A stretch of DNA of 39,148 bases from Collimonas silvisoli (GTDB taxonomy: Bacteria; Pseudomonadota; Gammaproteobacteria; Burkholderiales; Burkholderiaceae_D). This document shows, in pieces, positions 1 through 6,746 of the stretch (within the stretch, counting starts at the first letter, position 1; each line of letters starts with the position of its first letter). The notes beneath the pieces were generated by a model. That model was not told the origin of the DNA. It did not search any database and saw only the letters and a list, made by a program, of their open reading frames with translations. The DNA lies in the NCBI RefSeq assembly GCF_018305005.1, contig NZ_JAGQEG010000054.1, forward strand, positions 1-39,148, in the 5' to 3' direction. The translations under genes and the position numbers were made by a program.

Positions 1-1
1 A

Positions 2-124
2 AAAGCGGTGATCGGCGCCGTCATGCACAAAATGACACATCTTATTTACGGAGTGCTCCGTACTGGCAAGCCCTTCGATCCAAATTATTTAACCAACGGG
101 CTTGCTATTCAAGACGGTATCTGA
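2..124 (+). CDS. IS110-family transposase, C-terminal end (cut by window edge)
   Basis: Reading from base 2, the plus strand gives 40 sense codons and a TGA at 122-124. The peptide contains AVMHKMTHLIYGVLRTGKPF followed by DPNYL. This matches the conserved C-terminal tail of IS110/IS116/IS902 transposases (Transposase_20 domain), as I know the family. The DEDD N-terminal domain would lie to the left, outside the window. The stop codon is embedded in the string TCTGACCCCAC, which is also the outer half of the palindromes at 208-274 and 21386-21454. Whether the copy is intact cannot be judged from this fragment. Confidence 0.75.
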   Translation, partial: KAVIGAVMHKMTHLIYGVLRTGKPFDPNYLTNGLAIQDGI

Positions 125-207
125 CCCCACATGACGGATTCGGAGAAAGACAGGGCGCACTGTGCGGCTTTGTTCTTTTTACCGATGAGGCGGCTACTCC
201 GTGGTCC

Positions 208-274
208 GCTAAGTGGGGTCAGAGTGAAGTTTCTGCAAAAAGCGCGCAGAAAGTTCACTCTGACCCCAGTTAGC
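208..274. repeat. REP-like palindrome, GGGGTCAGAGT type, copy 1
   Basis: This is a 67-bp inverted repeat. The left arm includes CTAAGTGGGGTCAGAGTGAA and the right arm its near-perfect complement ending in CTGACCCCAGTTAGC. The tips pair CTTTCTGC with GCAGAAAG. A second copy at 21386-21454 shares the leader GTGGTCCG-pyrimidine-TAAGTGGGGTCAG but has a different tip. Palindromes of this form often accompany REP-associated tyrosine transposases in Proteobacteria; that link is recalled, not shown here. Confidence 0.8.
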
Positions 275-352
275 TGCGTTTGTTAGGCGCAAACCGGGCA
301 CGGGCATTGTCATGTTTATGAAACTATCAATAAGCGCTGAACAGGACAACTG

Positions 353-1198
353 ATGAAAAATTTGCAAGGCAAGGTCGCTGTCGTCACCGGCGCGGCTGAA
401 GGTATCGGCAAGGGCATTGCGACGCGGGCGGCGGCGGAAGGAATGAAGCTGGTGCTGGCCGATATCAACGCGGCCAAGCTGGAAGTTACCGTGGCCGAGT
501 TCAAGGCCAATGGCGTCGAGGTGATCGGCGTGCCTACCGACGTCGCCAAGGAACAGCAGGTCAATGCGCTGGCGGAACAGGCGTTTGCCAGATTCGGCAA
601 AGTGCATCTGCTGGTGAATAACGCCGGCGTCGCCGTCGCCAAGCCGGCCTGGGAAACCACGCAGCAGGATTGGGATTGGGTCATGGGCGTCAATTTCTAT
701 GGCGTCACCCACGCCTTGCGCGCCTTCGTTCCCACCATGTTGCAGCATGGCGAAGAGGGGCATATCGTCAACACCGCTTCCATGGCCGGTTTGACCTCGC
801 AGCCCAGCCTGGCCAGTTACAACGCCAGCAAGCATGCGGTGGTGACGGTGTCCGAGGGTTTGCATCACGACCTCGCACTGCGGCAGGCGCGGATCAAGGT
901 GTCGGTGTTGTGTCCGGGCTGGGTCAAGACCGCGATCGCGCATTCTGAACGCAATCGCGCTGAAGCCGTTGATAGCGCTGCAACCCAGGGCGTCGATGCG
1001 GTAGCGGCCAAGGTCGGCATGTCGGTGCTGCACGCGGTGCAGAACGGCATTCCGGTGGCGCAGGTGGCCGACGAAGTGTTTGACGCGATTGCTGCGGAGC
1101 GCTTTTATATCCTGACCCATCCGGAAATGAAGCAGGCAATTCAGATCCGGATGGAGGATGTGTTGCAGCAGCGGGCGCCGACTTTGTTGAGGATTTGA
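353..1198 (+). CDS. SDR-family NAD(P)-dependent oxidoreductase
   Basis: This is a classical short-chain dehydrogenase/reductase of 281 aa, slightly longer than the usual 250. The Rossmann cofactor motif TGAAEGIG lies at residues 12-19 and NNAG at 89-92. The catalytic set is N114, S143, Y156 and K160 (YNASK). An acidic residue, D37 in LADIN at the end of beta-2, suggests a preference for NAD over NADP. The substrate cannot be read from the sequence. The gene stands alone, downstream of an IS110 end and a REP-like palindrome, and converges on amaB with a shared hairpin at 1232-1259. The ATG at 353 has AGGACAACTG upstream as a moderate ribosome site. The C-terminal extension after residue 250 probably helps form the substrate pocket. 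Confidence 0.93.
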   Translation: MKNLQGKVAVVTGAAEGIGKGIATRAAAEGMKLVLADINAAKLEVTVAEFKANGVEVIGVPTDVAKEQQVNALAEQAFARFGKVHLLVNNAGVAVAKPAWETTQQDWDWVMGVNFYGVTHALRAFVPTMLQHGEEGHIVNTASMAGLTSQPSLASYNASKHAVVTVSEGLHHDLALRQARIKVSVLCPGWVKTAIAHSERNRAEAVDSAATQGVDAVAAKVGMSVLHAVQNGIPVAQVADEVFDAIAAERFYILTHPEMKQAIQIRMEDVLQQRAPTLLRI

Positions 1199-1231
1199 GG
1201 ATTGCCTGAAAGGGTGTCCGGTAAACCGGCG

Positions 1232-1259
1232 GGGCGGACCAGCATCAGCTGATCCGCCC
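1232..1259. terminator. Hairpin between convergent SDR and amaB genes
   Basis: A 12-bp stem, GGGCGGAyCAGC, has a 4-nt loop (ATCA on the plus strand) and lies between the two stop codons. On the minus strand the one imperfect pair is a G-U wobble, so the stem is fully paired in amaB RNA. No long U tract follows on either side, so intrinsic termination is plausible but unproven. Confidence 0.5.
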
Positions 1260-1287
1260 TGAGAGTCAAGCTTAGTCGGAATGAAAT

Positions 1288-2808
1288 TTAATCGATATCA
1301 AACTTGACGCCCTGCGCCAGCGGCAGGGTGCGGCTGTAGTTGATGGTATTGGTCGCGCGGCGCATGTACGTCTTCCACGCATCGGAACCGGATTCGCGGC
1401 CGCCGCCGGTTTCCTTCTCGCCGCCGAAAGCACCGCCGATTTCTGCGCCGCTGGTGCCGATGTTGACGTTGGCCAGACCGCAATCGCTGCCGCTGGCGGA
1501 CATGAAGGCCTCCGCTTCGCGCACATCGTTGGTGAAGACGGCTGATGACAAGCCTTGCGGCACGGCGTTGTTGAGGCGTACCGCATCCTCGAAACTATCG
1601 TAGCGCAGCACGTACAGAATCGGCGCGAAGGTTTCGTGATGCACGATGTCGCTTTGCTGCGGCATGCGTACCAGCGCCGGCCGCACGTAGAACGCCTGGG
1701 CGGCGTCGCCTACCGGCAAGCGTTCGCCGCCGGTCACCACGCCGCCTTCGGCCTTGGCCTGGGCCAGCGCCGCTTGCATGGCTTCGAATGCAGCTTGATC
1801 GACCAGCGGGCCGACCAGCGTGCCGCCATCCAGCGGATCGCCGACTTTGACGCTGGCGTAGATGCGTTCGATGCGGCTGACTACATCGTCATAAATGCTG
1901 CTGTGGACAAACAGCCGGCGCAAGCTGGTGCAGCGCTGGCCGGCGGTGCCGACCGCGGAGAAAGTGATGGCGCGCAAAGCCAGGCTCAAGTCGGCGCTAG
2001 GGGTGACGATCATGCCGTTGTTGCCGCCCAGTTCCAGCAGGCTGCGGCCAAGACGTTCTGCTACCGTGGTGGCGACTTTGCGCCCCATGCGCACGCTGCC
2101 GGTAGCGCTGACCAGCGGCACCAATGGCGAAGCGGAAAGCGCTGCACCGATCTCGGCGCGGCCCAGCAATACCTGGCACAGATCGGCCGGCAGCAGATCC
2201 GGCCGTTGCTGTGAAAACCGCTTTGCAGCTTTTTCAAACAAGGCATGCACCGCGAGCGCCACGACCGGGGTTTTTTCCGATGGCTTCCAGATCACGGCAT
2301 TGCCGCAGACCAGCGCCAGCGCAGCATTCCAGGCCCATACCGCGACCGGGAAATTGAAGGCGGTGATGACGCCGCAAACGCCCAGCGGATGCCAGGTTTC
2401 CATCATCCGATGGCCTGGGCGCTCGGAGGCGATGGTCAGGCCGTACAGCTGGCGCGAGAGACCGACGGCGAAATCGCAGATGTCGATCATTTCCTGCACT
2501 TCGCCTATGCCTTCAGACAGGATCTTGCCGGATTCCAGCGTTACCAGCTTGCCCAGCGGTTCACGATATTCGCGCAGCACTTCGCCCAGGATACGCACCA
2601 GCTCGCCGCGTACCGGGGCTGGCACCGCGCGCCATTTTTCGTAGGCTTGCTGGGCGTTCTTGATGGCGCTGTCGGCTTCTTGCACGGTGTGTGCGCGCAG
2701 CGAAGCAATTGCCGCGCCGTCACGCGGTGAGCGCGAATGGAGATCGTTGCCGGCATGGGCGGAAAAATCGAAGCCGAGTTCAGCGAAGATGGTGGAGATT
2801 TGCGTCAT
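1288..2808 (-). CDS. amaB: L-piperidine-6-carboxylate / 2-aminoadipate semialdehyde dehydrogenase (ALDH7 type)
   Basis: This 506-aa NAD-dependent aldehyde dehydrogenase oxidises 2-aminoadipate 6-semialdehyde, in equilibrium with piperideine-6-carboxylate, to 2-aminoadipate in lysine breakdown. The ALDH7 signature is clear: ELGGNNGMIV with catalytic E259, then FSAVGTAGQRCTSLRRLFVH with nucleophile C293. The segment WKPSEKTP near residues 175-181 is the cofactor-binding loop. These match antiquitin/AmaB rather than betaine-aldehyde or succinate-semialdehyde enzymes. The ATG at 2808 is supported by AAAGG seven bases upstream. The gene is last in a minus-strand cluster with a LysR regulator, a D-2-hydroxyglutarate dehydrogenase and HglS, which act on later intermediates of the same pathway. 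A 159-bp gap to lysR suggests its own promoter. The alternative name pcd is used for the same function. Confidence 0.92.
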   Translation of the reverse strand: MTQISTIFAELGFDFSAHAGNDLHSRSPRDGAAIASLRAHTVQEADSAIKNAQQAYEKWRAVPAPVRGELVRILGEVLREYREPLGKLVTLESGKILSEGIGEVQEMIDICDFAVGLSRQLYGLTIASERPGHRMMETWHPLGVCGVITAFNFPVAVWAWNAALALVCGNAVIWKPSEKTPVVALAVHALFEKAAKRFSQQRPDLLPADLCQVLLGRAEIGAALSASPLVPLVSATGSVRMGRKVATTVAERLGRSLLELGGNNGMIVTPSADLSLALRAITFSAVGTAGQRCTSLRRLFVHSSIYDDVVSRIERIYASVKVGDPLDGGTLVGPLVDQAAFEAMQAALAQAKAEGGVVTGGERLPVGDAAQAFYVRPALVRMPQQSDIVHHETFAPILYVLRYDSFEDAVRLNNAVPQGLSSAVFTNDVREAEAFMSASGSDCGLANVNIGTSGAEIGGAFGGEKETGGGRESGSDAWKTYMRRATNTINYSRTLPLAQGVKFDID

Positions 2809-2899
2809 TGGAAGACCTTTGTTCCGAAGTCGATCTGGTCGCCGCAGGATGGGCGACGGCTTGGGCTAACTTGTAGGGCTGAGTATAGGAATAAATCAG

Positions 2900-2913
2900 G
2901 ATTTCTTAAAATC
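2900..2913. promoter_or_regulatory. Candidate LysR-type operator upstream of amaB
   Basis: The dyad GATTT-CTTA-AAATC lies in the AT-rich 159-bp gap upstream of amaB and downstream of the lysR stop. It contains a T-N11-A spacing as expected of LysR-type binding sites. The direct repeat ATCAGGA flanks it on both sides (2895-2901 and 2921-2927). LysR sites are loose, so this is only a candidate. Confidence 0.3.
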
Positions 2914-2967
2914 AAAAAATATCAGGACATCATTACCTTTGATCATGTTGGGCACCTCAAGTTTCGC

Positions 2968-3852
2968 TCAAGTTTCGGCCAGCTCGCCCAGTATCCATTC
3001 CTGGAATTTGATCACGGCGGCTTTGCTGGCGTTTTTCTCAGGATAGGTCAGGTAATAGGATTGCGGGCTTTTGACGGCGAACGGGAAGGGCACGTGCAAC
3101 TGGCCGAGGGCGATCTCGGTTTCCACCAGGAATTTCGGCATCAGCGCCACCCCGAGGCCGGCGGCGGCGGCCTGGATCACCATCGACAGTTGTTCAAAAC
3201 GCGGACCGGAGAGGGCGTCGGGGCAGGCCACGCCGACGTGGTTGAACCAGTCTTGCCAGGCTTGCGGCCGGGTGGTGTGTTGCAATAAAGTCATTTCCGG
3301 CAAATCTTCGATGCGTTTGATTTTCCGGCCCAGCTCCGGGCTGCACACCGGCAGCACTTCTTCACCCATCAGCCGCACCATGACCGCGCCGGGCCAGTTC
3401 GGCTCGCCGAAGTGGATTGCTGCATCCACCGCGCGGCTGTTGAAATCGAAGGGCAGCACTTCGGTGCTCAGGTTGAGGATGACGTCGGGATGAGCGGAGG
3501 TGAATTTGGCCAGGCGCGGGATCAGCCATTTGACGCCGAAAGTGGGCAATGTTGCCAGATTGAGCACGCCGCCGGAGTTCTTGTGCGCCATCACCTGAAA
3601 CGTCGCCATTTCGATTTCTTTGAGGATGACGGCAACCTGGGCCGCATATTCGGCCCCGGCTGCGGTCAGGATCAGGCGGCGGTTGATGCGTTCGAACAGT
3701 TTCACGCCGAGATAATCTTCCAGGATCGCGGCCTGGCGGCTGACTGCGCCCTGGGTCATGTGCAGTTCGTTGGCGGCCTTGGTAAACGACAGGTGCCGCG
3801 CTGCCGTGTCGAACGCGATCAGGCAGGAGGTGGAGGGGATGAATCTGCGCAT
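2968..3852 (-). CDS. LysR-family transcriptional regulator (GcvA-like)
   Basis: This is a 294-aa LysR-type regulator. The N-terminal winged helix (about residues 5-65) carries FTKAANELHMTQGAVSRQ, typical of the helix-turn-helix in the GcvA-like branch, and is followed by LGVKLFERINRRLILTAAG. The rest is the periplasmic-binding-like effector domain. I chose the ATG at 3852 (MRRFIPSTSC) because the longer frame to 3978 adds a low-complexity N-terminus absent from the family and runs into the end of the upstream gene. The ribosome site is weak. It is transcribed in the same direction as its neighbours, between the hydroxyglutarate dehydrogenase and amaB, rather than divergently. By position it probably controls this lysine catabolic cluster; the effector is unknown, with aminoadipate or a related acid a reasonable guess. 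Confidence 0.9.
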   Translation of the reverse strand: MRRFIPSTSCLIAFDTAARHLSFTKAANELHMTQGAVSRQAAILEDYLGVKLFERINRRLILTAAGAEYAAQVAVILKEIEMATFQVMAHKNSGGVLNLATLPTFGVKWLIPRLAKFTSAHPDVILNLSTEVLPFDFNSRAVDAAIHFGEPNWPGAVMVRLMGEEVLPVCSPELGRKIKRIEDLPEMTLLQHTTRPQAWQDWFNHVGVACPDALSGPRFEQLSMVIQAAAAGLGVALMPKFLVETEIALGQLHVPFPFAVKSPQSYYLTYPEKNASKAAVIKFQEWILGELAET

Positions 3853-3974
3853 TTTTCTTGGTGCCGAATAGGTAGGTGCTGCCGAGCAGGCACTATACCA
3901 AACGCGCGGCCGCTTTTCAGCGTTACCTTTAGCGCGAACTTCAGGCTGCCTGCGCAGAGAGTCAGGCATAAGTA

Positions 3975-5402
3975 TCAAGGAGCTGAACCGAAGCGCGTCA
4001 GCCCCAGCAGCTGGGCCGGATCGAAAACGCTTTGCATCCTGGCCGCCAGCGCCTGTGATTCGGGCACGGTGTAGCGCTCATAGAACTGCTGGTTGAACGG
4101 ACCGACGCCATGCTCGGCGCTGAAACTGCCGTGATATTTGCGCACGGCCAGATCGTAGATTTCCTGGCGCAGGGCGTGGATCCGTTGCGGCGGGAATTCA
4201 TCTGCCAGTTGCTGCGGCAGCACCAGGTTGAAATGCAGGCCGCCATCGCCCCAATGGCCGAAGTCGAATACTTTGACGCCAGGGTAACTGCGTGCCAGCA
4301 GCGCCACCGCTTCATCGCGGAACAGCGCCAGCTTCGAGCGCGGTACGGCGATGTCGAAAGCGATGACCTTGCCCTCCTGGCGCACACTGTCGGTGATGGC
4401 GTGGCGGATGCGCCACAGCACTTCAGGTTTGTCGATCACTGCATCCAGGATCAGGTCGCCGAAACAGGCTTCGAGCCAGGCGCCGAACAATTTTTCCAGA
4501 TCGAAATCGGCGCTGCGCGGCCGGGCGCTGCTCAATTCGATCAGGAAGGTGTAGGGCGGCAGCGGTTCGAACGGCGCTTGTATCGAAGGAATATGCTGCA
4601 AAACCGACTGCATGGCATTCTGCGAGATGCCTTCAAACGCGCTCAGGAAATCCGAGAAATTACGCTCGGCGTCGCGCAACAGCAAGGCGGCGGCTTGCAG
4701 CGAGGCCGGCGCCACCAATGCGGTGGCGGTTTGTTGCGGCAGCGGATGCACCTGCAGCACTGCCTGGGTGATGATGCCGTAGGCGCCGCCGCTGCCGATG
4801 AAGCATTGTTTCCAGTCGGGGCCGGTATTGTTTTTCCGGAGGCGGTTGGTCAGGTCCAGGCGCTGGCCGGGCGGGTCGATCAGCAGCGCTTCCAGCCCCA
4901 GCACGTTATGCCGCACGTCGCCGTAGCGGATCAGGCGCGCGCCGCCGGTGTTGGCGGCCAGCATGCCGCCTAGCGAGGGATCGGCCGCCAGGTCGATCGG
5001 GAACTGCAGATCATGCTGCTTGAGCGCCTGGTTCAAGTCGGACAGGCGGGTGCCGGCGTAAGCTTGCACCACGCGATCGACCGGATCGATGTCGATGACG
5101 CCCTTGATGCGTTCCATGCTGAGCACCACATCGAGCCCCGAACGATCCGGCGACGCCGCGCCCACCAGGCCGGTATTCGCCCCTTGCGCGACGATGCGGA
5201 TTTTTTCGCCGGCGCACAGGCGCATCAGCTCGGCTGCTTCTTCAACGCTGGCCGGGCGGGCGATGCAAAGGCTCTGGCCGTCGCCGTAGCGGGCGCCCTT
5301 TTCGTAGGGTTGGCGCTGATCCGGCGCGATCAGGCAGCCTTGCGGGCCGAGCAGGCCGCTGATGCGTTGCAGGATGAGATTCGTGTTGCGCATGTCAGGC
5401 AT
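3975..5402 (-). CDS. FAD-linked D-2-hydroxyglutarate dehydrogenase
   Basis: This 475-aa flavoprotein has the VAO fold: a FAD_binding_4 domain (about 35-215, with VAQGANTGLVG at 71-81 and GGMLAANTGG at 145-154) and an FAD-oxidase C-terminal domain. The metal- and substrate-binding segments GHWGDGGLHFN (382-392) and SAEHGVG (428-434) are characteristic of D-2-hydroxyacid dehydrogenases of the D2HGDH/D-lactate group. The D-2-hydroxyglutarate assignment rests mainly on context: the upstream gene encodes HglS, whose product is D-2-hydroxyglutarate. The enzyme would pass electrons to a quinone or ETF and return carbon to 2-oxoglutarate. The start codon overlaps the hglS stop by one base (TGATG), so the two are translationally coupled. 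A second ATG three codons in is also possible. Confidence 0.85.
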   Translation of the reverse strand: MPDMRNTNLILQRISGLLGPQGCLIAPDQRQPYEKGARYGDGQSLCIARPASVEEAAELMRLCAGEKIRIVAQGANTGLVGAASPDRSGLDVVLSMERIKGVIDIDPVDRVVQAYAGTRLSDLNQALKQHDLQFPIDLAADPSLGGMLAANTGGARLIRYGDVRHNVLGLEALLIDPPGQRLDLTNRLRKNNTGPDWKQCFIGSGGAYGIITQAVLQVHPLPQQTATALVAPASLQAAALLLRDAERNFSDFLSAFEGISQNAMQSVLQHIPSIQAPFEPLPPYTFLIELSSARPRSADFDLEKLFGAWLEACFGDLILDAVIDKPEVLWRIRHAITDSVRQEGKVIAFDIAVPRSKLALFRDEAVALLARSYPGVKVFDFGHWGDGGLHFNLVLPQQLADEFPPQRIHALRQEIYDLAVRKYHGSFSAEHGVGPFNQQFYERYTVPESQALAARMQSVFDPAQLLGLTRFGSAP

Positions 5403-6439
5403 CAGCAGGAGGAAGAGGAGGGCGAGGCGGTCATCTTGAAAATGCCCTGGGCGTTGCCGCTGTCGAAAGTCAGGTCGAGTTTTTCGCTTTGGGTTGCTTC
5501 ATCCAGATAACGGTCGCGTGAAATGAATTCGTAGAACGATCCCGGTACCTGCATCTCGATCAAGGCGCCGTCCGCATCGCGCATCAGGCGGGTTACGGTG
5601 CTGGCGCGGAAAGCGGTTTGCCGCACCCGGCCGTTCCTGGAGACTTCGATTTTTTCCTTGATGGCGCGGCCCAGCGCGCGTTGCGCATCCGCTACCTGTT
5701 CCACATTGGGAACCCGATCGGTGGCGTGGTTGAAGGCGTTGCCTTCGGTCGAAATCCAGGCCATTTCGGCCGATTCCGCCAGCAAGGTCTGGTATTCAGC
5801 GATGCTGGGCAGCGCGTGCTGACGATCGAAACACTTTACCAGCACCGGCAATAGAACTAGCGCATCGGTCAGCGGCAAGCTTTTGTCATGGTCGAGTTGC
5901 TGCAGCAGCTGCGCCGAGTGCGCATCCAGCGGGTCTTGCGAGGTCGACAGAACCTTGTTGACGGTGGCCTGGAACTCGCTGGAGAAGTGGTGCGGATGCA
6001 GTTCGCTCAAGAAGAACTGGGCGCTTTCCTCGGGGTCGTCTTCGTGCGCATAAGCACGGCCGGTCATGCTGATCCGTTGCAAAGGATAGACGCCGTTTAC
6101 GTGATAACCCAGCGGCCGCAGAATCCGGGTGAACGCCGCCTCGCCGGCCGGCAAGGTGCCGGTGCTGATGCCAAGCACGGTGCGCAAAGCGCCATGGTCG
6201 AAGCGGATCTTGTTGCCGGCGCGCACCGAGTCCTGCACATAGTCATTGCCTTGCGGGACGGCTTTCAGCAATTTCTCGAATAGCAGCATGTTCAGCGCCT
6301 GCGCTATTTCGATGCGGGAAACCGTGTCGGCCCGGGGCCGCAGGGTGCTGGCGGGGATTTGCAGCTGATCGGACAATTGGCCGGCGTGCTCGGCGCCTAA
6401 TAGTGACGCCAGCATGAATTGCAGGTTGGTGGTGGACAT
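5402..6439 (-). CDS. hglS: 2-oxoadipate dioxygenase/decarboxylase (DUF1338, HglS family)
   Basis: This 345-aa DUF1338 protein belongs to the non-haem Fe(II) family that converts 2-oxoadipate to D-2-hydroxyglutarate, established for Pseudomonas putida HglS in lysine breakdown. The likely metal ligands are H82 in RFDHGALRTV, H238 in EGNAFNHATDRV and E304 in GSFYEFISRD. It is shorter than the P. putida enzyme as I recall it (about 460 aa). The ATG at 6439 is preferred over an in-frame TTG at 6451; neither has a good Shine-Dalgarno sequence. It is the first gene of the cluster and couples to the dehydrogenase that consumes its product. The C-terminus ends in a short serine tract before a cysteine, probably disordered. 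Confidence 0.88.
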   Translation of the reverse strand: MSTTNLQFMLASLLGAEHAGQLSDQLQIPASTLRPRADTVSRIEIAQALNMLLFEKLLKAVPQGNDYVQDSVRAGNKIRFDHGALRTVLGISTGTLPAGEAAFTRILRPLGYHVNGVYPLQRISMTGRAYAHEDDPEESAQFFLSELHPHHFSSEFQATVNKVLSTSQDPLDAHSAQLLQQLDHDKSLPLTDALVLLPVLVKCFDRQHALPSIAEYQTLLAESAEMAWISTEGNAFNHATDRVPNVEQVADAQRALGRAIKEKIEVSRNGRVRQTAFRASTVTRLMRDADGALIEMQVPGSFYEFISRDRYLDEATQSEKLDLTFDSGNAQGIFKMTASPSSSSC

Positions 6440-6540
6440 AAGCGCGCTCAAGAGGAGGGACGATAAGCGCAGTGTAGATTTGAATCGATGCCGGATAAAA
6501 CGATTAATACTGATGCATCAATGCGTTTTTCTCATGATGC

Positions 6541-6667
6541 AAACGCCGCCTCTGCCAGCCTACTGCGCGGGGCAATCTTGGGGTTTGCGATGCTCACTGT
6601 ACTTTCGTACAGCTGCGCTTCTCAACCCCAACCTTGCCCCGCTCGCTACGGCTGGCAGAGGCGGTTT
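6541..6667. repeat. 127-bp near-perfect nested palindrome
   Basis: Outer arms CGCCTCTGCCAGCC and GGCTGGCAGAGGCG, middle arms GGGGCAATCTTGGGGTT and AACCCCAACCTTGCCCC (15 of 17 paired), and the tip CTGTAC-TTTC-GTACAG all nest on one centre near 6604. It fills the gap between hglS and the ggt terminator and has no coding capacity. It looks like a miniature element or a long hairpin RNA. No target-site duplication is obvious. Only one copy is in this window. Confidence 0.85.
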
Positions 6668-6686
6668 GCCGTTCTTTTACAGAAAT

Positions 6687-6712
6687 AAAAAAGGAGAGCA
6701 TCGCTCTCCTTT
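6687..6712 (-). terminator. Intrinsic terminator of ggt
   Basis: The stem AAGGAGAG/CTCTCCTT has a 5-nt loop. On the minus strand it is followed by a run of U, 35 bases past the ggt stop codon. This is a standard Rho-independent terminator. Confidence 0.85.
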
Positions 6713-6746
6713 GTGGATAGATCAGAAATTTAATCTATATGGTGGT

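Noticed and set aside
209-1120. Long open frame on the minus strand opposite the SDR gene
   Set aside because: It is antisense to a gene with complete SDR motifs, is rich in H, R and G as expected of a GC-rich shadow frame, and resembles no family.
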